Shown here: in pieces, positions 24,639 through 32,602 of the stretch
Layout: each line of letters opens with the position of its first letter
Numbering within the stretch: position 1 is the stretch's first letter
DNA from: an uncultured Porphyromonadaceae bacterium
Lineage (GTDB): Bacteria; Bacteroidota; Bacteroidia; Bacteroidales; Muribaculaceae
NCBI GenBank assembly: GCA_902489275.1
Contig: CABTZK010000008.1
Location: forward strand, 8,996 to 72,995
Direction of reading: 5' to 3'
Length of the DNA: 64,000 nt
Notes under the pieces: generated by a model
Told to the model about the DNA's origin: nothing
The model's input: the letters and a program-made list of their open reading frames with translations, nothing else
Databases searched by the model: none
Program-made: the position numbers and the translations under genes

Positions 24639-27602
24639 ATGCAAACGAAAGGTTTTATTAAAGTTGTAACCGTTGCATTGATTCTTATCTGTGCGTTCTA
24701 CCTGTCGTTCTCGTTTGTGGCCAGCCACTACGAGTCGCAAGGCGAGATGCAGGCCATTGCAGCAGCCAACAAGGCTGGTGCCCACTTGACTGCCCCCGAC
24801 ATGTCGAACGAGGTCTATAAGAAGACCTACAACGATTACATGGACAAACTCGCTAAGCAAGAGGTGTACAAATTGGGCATCAAGAACTACACGTTCCAAG
24901 AGGTGCGCGAGAAGCAGTTAGGGCTTGGCCTTGACTTGAAAGGCGGTATGAACGTCACGCTCCAAATCTCGGTTCCCGACATCTTGAAAGCTTTAGCCAA
25001 CGAATCTAAAGACAAAAAATTCCGTCAAGCCATTGCTCACGTCGAGGCCGACCGTGTGGCTCAAGACGACTATGTGGAGTCGTTCTGCCAAGAATACAAG
25101 AAATTGGGCGGCGTGAACTTGAGGGGACTGTTCCGCAGCATGCAAAAAGTGCAGGAGAATCCCAATGCCAATGATGAGCAAATCAAGGGCTACCTCAAGG
25201 ACGAGGTGAACTCAATGGTTGACAACTCCTATAACGTGCTTCGCAACCGTATTGATAAATTTGGCGTTGTGGCCCCCAATATCCAGAAGCTCCAGAGCAC
25301 GGGCCGCATCCTGCTTGAGCTTCCCGGTATCAAGGAACCCGAGCGCGTGAAGAAGCTGCTGCAAGGCACGGCCAACCTTGAGTTCTACGAGACCTACAAG
25401 TGGAGCGAGATTTCGAGTGCTTTCAATAGCCTGGTGGCCGCTGCCGACAATGGCACGGCACCCACGCCGGCGGCTGCTGCCGACACGGCCAAAGCCAAAG
25501 TCGCTCCGGTTGCCGACAGTGCTGCTAAAGCCGCTCCTGCATCGGCTAAGCCCGCCAGCACGCGCGCGAAACTTTCGCAAATGTTGCAGCTCTACGGCCG
25601 TTCAGACTACTGTGTGATTGGCGTTGCAGCGGTCAGTGACACCGCCGCGATCAACAGCATTCTTAGCCAGTACGCCAGCCGCTACCTGCCCACCGACTTG
25701 AAACTTTGCTGGACCGTGAAAGCCGACAAAATGCTCAACGACAAGTTTGGCCTGATTGCGATCAAGAAAGGCCCCAACGGCAAGGCTCAAATGAACGGCG
25801 ACGTGGTGACTGAGGCCAAGGGCGAGTATGAGCAGCTGAAAGGCCAGGTGGTGACCATGAAGATGAACAACGAGGGCGCTCGCCAGTGGTCACGCCTCAC
25901 GGGTGCCAACATCAACCGCCAAGTGGCCGTCGTGCTTGACGACATGGTTTACAGCTATCCTAATGTGAACAGCCAGATTGATGGCGGCAACACCGAGATT
26001 TCGGGTAACTTCACCGTCGAGGAGTCGAATGACCTTGCCAACGTGCTGGAATCGGGTAAGATGGTTGCTCGCGTCAACATCGCCTCCGAAAGCGTGATTG
26101 GTCCCTCATTAGGTCAAGAGTCAATCAATAAGGGTATCACTTCCTTTGTCATCGCACTCATCTTGTTGATGGTCATGATGATGCTGGTCTACGGCATGAA
26201 GGCGGGTAACATTGCCAACTTGGGTCTGGTTCTCAACCTGTTCTTCCTCTTTGGTATTTTGGCCTCGTTCCAGAGTGTGCTCACTTTGCCGGGCATTGCG
26301 GGTATCGTGCTCTCCTTGGGTATGGCAGTCGATGCCAATGTGCTCATCTTCGAGCGTTGCAAGGAGGAGCTCCGCAATGGCAAGAACCTGAAAGCCGCTA
26401 TTGTCGATGGCTACAGCAATGCGTTCTCGGCCATTTTCGACGGTAACTTGACATCCATCATCACGGGCGTGATTCTCGCTTATTTAGGTACTGGCCCCAT
26501 CCGCGGTTTCGCCATTACCTTAATTATCGGTATCATCTGCTCGTTCTTCACGGCTGTGTTCGTGACGCGTCTTGTGCTGGAGAACTTTGTGAGCAAGAAC
26601 CGTTTCGGCTTCGCTTCCATGACCTTTACCACCAATTGGGCCAAGAACTGGATGCAGAACACCCACTTCAACTTCATTGACACGCGCAAGAAGGTGACGG
26701 GCATCGTAGTTGCCGTTGTCGTGCTCTTTGTGGCTGCCATGGTGATTCACCCATTAAATATGGGCATCGATTTCTCGGGTGGTCGCAACTATGTGGTGAA
26801 ATTTGACAAGAATGTGGTTCCCAGCGAAATTCAGAAGAGCCTGAAGGCGCAGTTCCCCGAGAACACGACGCTTTCGGTGATTACCATCGACAACAACCAG
26901 AAGGTGCGTGTCTCGACCAACTACAAGGTTGAGCAGAACGACAGCACCATCGACAATGAGATTATGCACAAGCTCTACGACGGCATGAAGTCAGAGTTGG
27001 GCGCGATGAGCTATGATGACTTTAGTTTGAGCAACGAGCAAATGGGCGTTGTCAGCCAGGATGCCGTGGGACCGAGCATTGCCAGCGACATGACCCGAGG
27101 CGCTATTATGGCTGTGGTCTTCTCGCTGATTGCCATGGCGCTCTACATCCTGATTCGCTTCCGCGATGTGGCGTTCTCGCTGGCTGCGCTGTTGGCTGTC
27201 GCCATGACGGCCTTTGTAGTGATAGGCTTCTACACGCTGCATGGCATTGTGCCCTTCTCCATGGAGGTGGACCAAACCTTTATCGCCGCCGTGCTGACGG
27301 TTATTGGTTATCAAATCAATGACACGGTGGTGGTGTTCGACCGTGTGCGCGAATACCGCAAGCTCTTCCCGAAACAAGACGAGAAGTTGCGCTTCAACAA
27401 TGCGCTGAACTCGACGTTGAGCCGCACGATGATGACTTCGATCTCGACGCTGCTTGTGCTGCTCGTGATGTTCTTCTTAGGTGGCGAGTCAATCCGCGCC
27501 TTTGTCTTTGCGATGATCATCGGTGTCTGTGTGGGTACTTGCGGCTCGCTTTTTGTGGCAGCCCCCGCGGCCTACGCATTTGTGACTCGCAAGCGTAAGT
27601 AA
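24639..27602 (+). CDS. secDF: Fused SecD-SecF preprotein translocase subunit
   Basis: 987 residues combining SecD (about 1-640) and SecF (about 670-987), as usual in Bacteroidetes. SecD features: first helix at about 7-27, the GLGLDLKGGM motif near residue 90, a periplasmic P1 region interrupted by an Ala-rich linker (around 275-310), then six helices with AVDANVLIFERCKEE. SecF repeats this with GIDFSGGRNY and NDTVVVFDRVRE. The protein uses the proton motive force to pull exported chains through the channel. It is monocistronic, with its own promoter and a strong terminator. Confidence 0.96.
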   Translation: MQTKGFIKVVTVALILICAFYLSFSFVASHYESQGEMQAIAAANKAGAHLTAPDMSNEVYKKTYNDYMDKLAKQEVYKLGIKNYTFQEVREKQLGLGLDLKGGMNVTLQISVPDILKALANESKDKKFRQAIAHVEADRVAQDDYVESFCQEYKKLGGVNLRGLFRSMQKVQENPNANDEQIKGYLKDEVNSMVDNSYNVLRNRIDKFGVVAPNIQKLQSTGRILLELPGIKEPERVKKLLQGTANLEFYETYKWSEISSAFNSLVAAADNGTAPTPAAAADTAKAKVAPVADSAAKAAPASAKPASTRAKLSQMLQLYGRSDYCVIGVAAVSDTAAINSILSQYASRYLPTDLKLCWTVKADKMLNDKFGLIAIKKGPNGKAQMNGDVVTEAKGEYEQLKGQVVTMKMNNEGARQWSRLTGANINRQVAVVLDDMVYSYPNVNSQIDGGNTEISGNFTVEESNDLANVLESGKMVARVNIASESVIGPSLGQESINKGITSFVIALILLMVMMMLVYGMKAGNIANLGLVLNLFFLFGILASFQSVLTLPGIAGIVLSLGMAVDANVLIFERCKEELRNGKNLKAAIVDGYSNAFSAIFDGNLTSIITGVILAYLGTGPIRGFAITLIIGIICSFFTAVFVTRLVLENFVSKNRFGFASMTFTTNWAKNWMQNTHFNFIDTRKKVTGIVVAVVVLFVAAMVIHPLNMGIDFSGGRNYVVKFDKNVVPSEIQKSLKAQFPENTTLSVITIDNNQKVRVSTNYKVEQNDSTIDNEIMHKLYDGMKSELGAMSYDDFSLSNEQMGVVSQDAVGPSIASDMTRGAIMAVVFSLIAMALYILIRFRDVAFSLAALLAVAMTAFVVIGFYTLHGIVPFSMEVDQTFIAAVLTVIGYQINDTVVVFDRVREYRKLFPKQDEKLRFNNALNSTLSRTMMTSISTLLVLLVMFFLGGESIRAFVFAMIIGVCVGTCGSLFVAAPAAYAFVTRKRK

Positions 27603-27662
27603 GAAATAACCGATAGGCGCGCGAATTGAAATCGCGCGGAAATCGACCAACACATTCCTTTT

Positions 27663-27695
27663 AAGTCGGCTTCGGAATCCCGAAGCCGACTTTTC
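27663..27695 (+). terminator. Terminator of secDF
   Basis: Perfect 13-base arms AAGTCGGCTTCGG (27663-27675) and CCGAAGCCGACTT (27680-27692) with a 4-base loop, then TTCT. It lies 61 bases after the secDF stop. Confidence 0.85.
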
Positions 27696-27775
27696 TAATT
27701 GTCCCCAGTTTTGTTTTCATTGGAAGAAAATTACAATTTTTTAGTCTTTTGCAAGGTAATCAAAGATAAAAGTTT

Positions 27776-27783
27776 TACCTTTG
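27776..27783 (+). promoter_or_regulatory. -7 box upstream of nhaD
   Basis: TACCTTTG, full consensus, 52 bases before the ATG at 27836. The nearest TTTG (27748-27751) is 24 bases away, longer than usual. Confidence 0.5.
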
Positions 27784-27835
27784 CAGTCGTTCTTAAGCAG
27801 TATCTAATTTAATTGATCAACGGTATAGTATTGTT

Positions 27836-29167
27836 ATGTCAACTTTAACCACTGTTATTGTCATTGCCTTCATACTTGGCTATGCGCTTATTGCGCTTGA
27901 GGGGTTTACTAAGGTCAACAAGGCAGCCATCGCCTTGCTGATGTTTGTGGTCTGTTGGACTTTGTTTATGATTGACCCATTGCCTTATATGGGCAATATT
28001 TCTCCCGGCGAGGTTGCTGCCGAGGTCAACAACACCATTGAGAAGTTTTTGGGCAGCGCGGGAACCACGTTGTTTTTCCTCATGGGTGCCATGACGATTG
28101 TCGAGATCGTGGATCAAAATGGCGGTTTCAATTTCGTGCGCGATGCCTTGCGCACCAATAATAAGCGCAAGTTGCTGTGGCGCATTGTGTTCATCACTTT
28201 CTTCCTGAGTGCCATCCTCGATAACATGACCACCAGCATTGTCATGATCATGGTGCTGCGCAAGTTAGTGGCCATGAGGGAGGATCGCATGCTCTATTCG
28301 GCGGCAGTGATTATCGCGGCTAACTCGGGTGGCGCCTTCTCGCCCATTGGCGACGTGACCACAATCATGCTGTGGAATAAGAACCTAATCACCTCACAAG
28401 GCGTGATTACTGAAATATTCTTCCCATCCCTCGTCTCGGCTCTTATCCCGACGCTGTGCATGAATTTCATGTTCAAGGGAGAACTCACGTCTCCCGACCT
28501 CTCGCCTGTTGACGATGGTGACGAGTTCACCCGCCGCCAGCGTCGCATCATTTTCGCCTTGGGTGTGGGCGGGCTTATTTTTGTCCCGATTTTCAAGTCA
28601 ATCACTCACCTGCCTCCCTTTGTGGGCATTTTGCTCGTGCTGGGTGTCTTGTGGTTTGCCACCGAGTTGTTCTATCGCAGTGCGCACCGCAAGGGCGGGG
28701 GCATGCAGAAGCGCGTGAGCAACGTGTTGCGCAAGATTGACATGACCACTATTCTGTTTTTCTTAGGCATTCTCATGGCCGTGAGTTGCTTGGAGCAGAT
28801 TGGAGTGCTCCAGATGCTGGGCGATTGGTTGAATAAGGTTTCATTGGGCGACCACTACATTGTTACGGGAGCGATTGGTTTCCTGTCGAGTATTGTCGAC
28901 AATGTGCCACTTGTGGCAGGTTGCATGGGCATGTACACCAATCTTGTGGGAGACTTCGCGTGCGATGGCCTATTCTGGCAGTTGCTGGCTTATTGCGCTG
29001 GCGTGGGCGGCAGCATCCTTATCATTGGCAGTGCGGCAGGTGTTGTGGTCATGGGGCTTGAGAAAATCTCTTTTGGCTGGTACATGAAGCACATCAGCTG
29101 GCTTGTGATTGTCGGTTACATTGCCGGTATCTTGTGTTATGCGCTCATCAACTCTTTTGTGAGGTAA
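27836..29167 (+). CDS. nhaD: NhaD-type Na+/H+ antiporter
   Basis: 443-residue inner-membrane protein with about 12 hydrophobic segments and no signal peptide. The family motifs FFLSAILDNMTTSIVM, SGGAFSPIGDVTTIMLW and SSIVDNVPLVAGCMGMY carry the Asp, Asn and Thr residues of the ion-transport superfamily fold. It exchanges Na+ (or Li+) for protons, which would help ion and pH balance in the gut or another saline niche. A urea transporter gene starts 85 bases downstream in the same direction. Confidence 0.9.
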   Translation: MSTLTTVIVIAFILGYALIALEGFTKVNKAAIALLMFVVCWTLFMIDPLPYMGNISPGEVAAEVNNTIEKFLGSAGTTLFFLMGAMTIVEIVDQNGGFNFVRDALRTNNKRKLLWRIVFITFFLSAILDNMTTSIVMIMVLRKLVAMREDRMLYSAAVIIAANSGGAFSPIGDVTTIMLWNKNLITSQGVITEIFFPSLVSALIPTLCMNFMFKGELTSPDLSPVDDGDEFTRRQRRIIFALGVGGLIFVPIFKSITHLPPFVGILLVLGVLWFATELFYRSAHRKGGGMQKRVSNVLRKIDMTTILFFLGILMAVSCLEQIGVLQMLGDWLNKVSLGDHYIVTGAIGFLSSIVDNVPLVAGCMGMYTNLVGDFACDGLFWQLLAYCAGVGGSILIIGSAAGVVVMGLEKISFGWYMKHISWLVIVGYIAGILCYALINSFVR

Positions 29168-29240
29168 GTTAAGAGGCTGGGCGCGATGCAGCGTTTCTCG
29201 TTTTCGGGCGATGGCTCGGGCGTGACCGAATATTGATTGA

Positions 29241-29270
29241 AAATGATGAGAAATGATGAAAAATGATGAA
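29241..29270 (+). repeat. Three tandem 10-base repeats across the urea transporter start
   Basis: AAATGATGAG, AAATGATGAA, AAATGATGAA. Each unit offers ATG codons, but because the unit is 10 bases long each lies in a different frame; only those of the middle unit open the transporter frame. Confidence 0.9.
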
Positions 29271-30182
29271 AAATATCAATTCACCACAATTTTCTCAAGC
29301 CGTCAAGTTAAGGCTGTAACTAATAGTTACACTCAAGTTGTGCTCGCCTCGCTGCCGTGGGGTGGCTTGGCCATCTGTCTATCCTTGTGCTGTTGCTCGC
29401 CGCGGTATGCGTTAGCGGGTCTTTTGGCCACTGTTGGCACCTGTGTGCTGGCGCGCGTTTGCCGCGAGGACACAGCCAGCGTGGATCAGGGCTTGAGTGG
29501 CTACAACCCTTTGCTGACCGCATTGGCGGTCGTTTCGTTAGACCGTAGCTGGCAAGGGGTGCTTTTTGCTTTCATCGCGGCCGTGGTCGCCTATTTTGTC
29601 ACGCGGGTGATGAAGAAGGCTTTTGGCCCTTACCCCGTCCTTACCGCGCCGTTTGTGCTCACCGCTTGGGCGGTTTTCCCGCTGGTGAGCGCGTGGTCGG
29701 CAGCCCATGCGGGGCATCCTTTCTGGGATGCCCACCTTGATGTCGCGCTCTGTTCTGGCAGCCTCTCGGGCACGGTGCGCTCGTTTGGCGAGATATTTTT
29801 GCAGGACAATCTCTACTTCTCATTCACGGTGATGGTTGTCATGCTCTTCACCTCTTTCAGGCAGGCCTTGTGGGTGGTGGCTACTCTCGCGCTGCTGTTC
29901 GGCGCGGCATTCCTGCTGGGTTGGGACACCTCTTTGGCATCAGGGCTTTTAGGTTACAATCCCTTGCTGGTGGCCGCGGCCTTAGCCGCTTTCCCATCGC
30001 CTTTCAGCAAGTCTTGGCAGCGTGTTGCCGAGGGCGTGGTGACGCTGCTGGTGTCCGTTGCTGTTTCTTATTACGGGTTGAGACTCTTTGGGGCGCTGGG
30101 CTTTCCACTCTACACGGCTCCCTTTGTTGTGGTGACGCTGCTGCTGCTGTGTTTTCGGCGCGCTTTCTTCTCTCGCCGATAG
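29253..30182 (+). CDS. Urea transporter (UT family)
   Basis: 309-residue polytopic protein with the internal twofold repeat of urea transporters. GYNPLLTALAVV (about residue 83) is mirrored by GYNPLLVAAALAAF (about 233), and YPVLTAPFVLTAW (about 128) by FPLYTAPFVVVT (about 284). The LTAPF signature lines the urea filter in known structures. Transport would be passive. No urease or urea amidolyase lies in the window. In-frame starts exist at 29253 and 29256, inside three tandem 10-base repeats, so the true start is uncertain. It may be co-transcribed with nhaD. Confidence 0.82.
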   Translation: MMKNDEKYQFTTIFSSRQVKAVTNSYTQVVLASLPWGGLAICLSLCCCSPRYALAGLLATVGTCVLARVCREDTASVDQGLSGYNPLLTALAVVSLDRSWQGVLFAFIAAVVAYFVTRVMKKAFGPYPVLTAPFVLTAWAVFPLVSAWSAAHAGHPFWDAHLDVALCSGSLSGTVRSFGEIFLQDNLYFSFTVMVVMLFTSFRQALWVVATLALLFGAAFLLGWDTSLASGLLGYNPLLVAAALAAFPSPFSKSWQRVAEGVVTLLVSVAVSYYGLRLFGALGFPLYTAPFVVVTLLLLCFRRAFFSRR

Positions 30183-30274
30183 GCAGCCGGTTTTGCCAAT
30201 TGCTGAGGAGTCTGAAGAATTCAATCTAAAGAATCCTGAAGAATCCAAATGAAACGTGATTTTTGTCGTTTTTT

Positions 30275-30306
30275 TTTGCAAGATTGCGTTGAAATGAGTA
30301 TTTTCG
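30275..30306 (+). promoter_or_regulatory. Promoter of frr
   Basis: TTTG (30275-30278), exactly 20 bases, TATTTTCG (30299-30306; one mismatch). ATG 30344 follows about 37 bases downstream. Confidence 0.6.
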
Positions 30307-30343
30307 TGGTTTGAAAAGAATAAATTCTAAACCAAATACCACT

Positions 30344-30907
30344 ATGAACGATGTGAATTTCTACCTCAATCCTGCTGAGAAAAAAATGAACGAGGCCGTT
30401 GCCTATTTAGACGAAAGCCTGCAGCACATTCGCGCGGGAAAAGCCAATGTGAAGATTCTCGACGGTGTTCGAGTTGATGCCTATGGCAGCAAAATGCCCT
30501 TGAGCGGCGTGGCCAATGTGGCCTGCCCCGATGCGCGCACCATTGCCATTACCCCCTGGGACAAGAACTTGATACGTGTCATCGAAAAGGCTATTATGGA
30601 CTCTAATGTGGGCATCACTCCCGAGAATAATGGCGAGACCATTCGCTTGGCGATTCCTCCATTGACCGAGGAACGCCGCAAGCAACTCGTTAAGGACTCG
30701 AAAAACGAGGCCGAAAAGGCAAAAGTGAGCGTGCGCAACGCTCGCCGGGAAGCCATTGAGGGGTTAAAAAAGGCGGTCAAGGCCGACGGCATGCCGGAGG
30801 ACATCGAGAAAGATGCCGAAACCACTGCTCAAAAGCTTCATGACAAATTCCTGAAGAAGATCGACGAGCTATTAGCAGCCAAGGAAAAAGAGATTTTGAC
30901 CGTGTAG
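30344..30907 (+). CDS. frr: Ribosome recycling factor
   Basis: 187 residues from ATG 30344; the frame is open from 30311, but the family start is MNDVNFYLNPAEKKM. Conserved blocks include LQHIRAGKANVKILDGVRVDA (Arg and Gly of domain I) and TEERRKQLVKDSKNEAEKAK. With EF-G it splits the post-termination ribosome. pyrH, its frequent neighbour elsewhere, is not adjacent. It has its own promoter and terminator. Confidence 0.96.
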   Translation: MNDVNFYLNPAEKKMNEAVAYLDESLQHIRAGKANVKILDGVRVDAYGSKMPLSGVANVACPDARTIAITPWDKNLIRVIEKAIMDSNVGITPENNGETIRLAIPPLTEERRKQLVKDSKNEAEKAKVSVRNARREAIEGLKKAVKADGMPEDIEKDAETTAQKLHDKFLKKIDELLAAKEKEILTV

Positions 30908-31238
30908 GGTGAAGAGCGCTCTTGTCGCGGACACACGCTTTGGAGGATTCTGAGACTCAGAGTCCTCCCTTTTTTATCTTTTCACAAGGGTGCCGCATCG
31001 TGGTTGTGGGCAGCGGGTTTACAAGCGTAAATGTTCCCCCGTTTTTTTGATTTTTGGCGAATGCTAATGCCCACAACGGGTTATAGAGGTTGTTAATAAC
31101 TTTTTATGAAAAATCGGCAAAATTGTGGAGTTTAAATTTGTAAACTAATGGGAATTATGACTAACTTTACAACCGAATTCCAGTGTTTCCCAAGAAATCG
31201 AGCAAAATACTGGGAACCAATAAATTGTTAACTCTGAA
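30908..31238. other. Intergenic stretch between frr and the dcw cluster
   Basis: No gene seen; in particular there is no mraZ, which often heads this cluster in other bacteria. It holds the frr terminator (30942-30976), an AT-rich region, and TAAATTTG (31133-31140), a consensus -7 box that would give a leader of about 90 bases before rsmH. No good TTTG lies 18-21 bases upstream of it. Confidence 0.6.
30942..30976 (+). terminator. Terminator of frr
   Basis: GGAGGATTCTGAG (30942-30954) pairs with CTCAGAGTCCTCC (30956-30968), apart from one T-G pair and the tight loop, followed by CTTTTTTAT. It lies 35 bases after the stop. Confidence 0.85.
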
Positions 31239-32168
31239 ATGAATCAGCAACCCTACCACATCCCCGCACTGCTGCACCAATGTGTGACCGGCCTCAGCAT
31301 CAAGCCCAGTGGAACCTATGTTGATGTGACCTTTGGGGGCGGCGGTCACAGCCGCGAGATTCTGCAACATCTTGATAGCAAGGGGCATCTCTATGGCATG
31401 GACCAAGATAGGGATGCCTGTCAAAACCAGTTGGACGATGAGCGGTTTACATTTGTACACGGCAATTTCGCTTTCTTGAAGAATTTCATGCGTTTCTATG
31501 GCGTGAACAGGGTTGATGGCATTCTGGCTGACTTGGGCGTTTCGTTCCATCATTTCGATGACCAGGCTCGCGGATTCTCTTTCCGCTTTGACGGCCGCTT
31601 GGATATGCGCATGAATCAGGAGCGCGCGCGCGACGCCAGCTGGCTGATAGCCCACTACAGCGAGGAGCAGATTGCCCAGATGCTTCGCCTTTATGGCGAA
31701 CTGAGCCAAAGCCGCCGCATGGCCAGCGCCATTGTCAAGGCCCGCTCGCAACAGCCCATTGAGACCACAGGGCAGCTGGTGCAGGTTGTCCGTCCGTTCA
31801 TCAGGCCCAGCGCCGAGAAAAAGGAATTGGCTCAGGTGTTCCAGGCCCTCCGCATCGAGGTGAACCACGAGATCGACGCCCTCAAGCGATTGCTGCAACA
31901 GTCACGTGAGCTGCTCAACCCGGGCGGGCGGCTTGTGGTGATTACCTATCACTCGATTGAGGATCGGTTGGTGAAGAATTTCATGCGCAGCGGCAACATC
32001 GATGGCAACATCGACAAGGATTTTTTCGGGCGAGTGAGTACCCCCTGGAAAATGGTGAACAGCAAAGTGATTGTCCCCGACGCCAGCGAGATTGAGCGGA
32101 ACCCCCGGTCGCGCAGCGCGAAACTTCGCATTGCCGAGAGGTTGAGCCAACCTGCTGGAGAACAATGA
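31239..32168 (+). CDS. rsmH: 16S rRNA m4C1402 methyltransferase RsmH (MraW)
   Basis: 309 residues, standard length. SAM-binding motif I is VDVTFGGGGHSREIL (about residue 28). Further family blocks are GILADLGVSFHHFDDQARGFSF and the C-terminal ITYHSIEDRLVKNFM. It N4-methylates C1402 of 16S rRNA. It is the first gene of the dcw cluster here. The next gene begins 50 bases downstream. Confidence 0.96.
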   Translation: MNQQPYHIPALLHQCVTGLSIKPSGTYVDVTFGGGGHSREILQHLDSKGHLYGMDQDRDACQNQLDDERFTFVHGNFAFLKNFMRFYGVNRVDGILADLGVSFHHFDDQARGFSFRFDGRLDMRMNQERARDASWLIAHYSEEQIAQMLRLYGELSQSRRMASAIVKARSQQPIETTGQLVQVVRPFIRPSAEKKELAQVFQALRIEVNHEIDALKRLLQQSRELLNPGGRLVVITYHSIEDRLVKNFMRSGNIDGNIDKDFFGRVSTPWKMVNSKVIVPDASEIERNPRSRSAKLRIAERLSQPAGEQ

Positions 32169-32218
32169 TTTTGATACTTAAATAAAGCGTTAAAAAAAGC
32201 GTTTCGCAACGAGAGCAC

Positions 32219-32602
32219 ATGACAAAGAAGAGCAAAAGAAAAAGAAAAATCAACAAGCCGTTAGGCATCGACACGAGCGACATCGCCCGAAAAACGCTGC
32301 AAGGGCGGAGCTTCCTCACGTTTGACTTCTTCAAGCGCAATTGGGCCTACGTGTTGGCGCTCACGGTGATGACGCTCATGTACATCAGTAACAAGTACAC
32401 CTGCCAAGACAGCCTGCAACAAGTGATGCTGCTGACCACCGCCCTCGACAATGCGAAAACCGACTGTGTGAGTGCGAGCGCGAAATACAACTCGATGATT
32501 AGAGAGAGCCAAATGGTGGAGTTCATCGACTCCATGCACATCAATTTGGCGCCACCCGAGCAACCGCCCTTTAAACTGACTGAAAATGAAGCAGACCAAT
32601 AG
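32219..32602 (+). CDS. FtsL-like small bitopic division protein
   Basis: 127 residues: a Lys/Arg-rich cytoplasmic tail (about 1-40), one membrane helix (about 42-60, VLALTVMTLMYIS) and an extracytoplasmic helical segment. The layout and its place between rsmH and ftsI match FtsL, although the sequence is too divergent to prove it. In the divisome FtsL bridges FtsQ and FtsB with FtsW and FtsI. Its end overlaps the ftsI start by 17 bases, so they are translationally coupled. Confidence 0.75.
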   Translation: MTKKSKRKRKINKPLGIDTSDIARKTLQGRSFLTFDFFKRNWAYVLALTVMTLMYISNKYTCQDSLQQVMLLTTALDNAKTDCVSASAKYNSMIRESQMVEFIDSMHINLAPPEQPPFKLTENEADQ

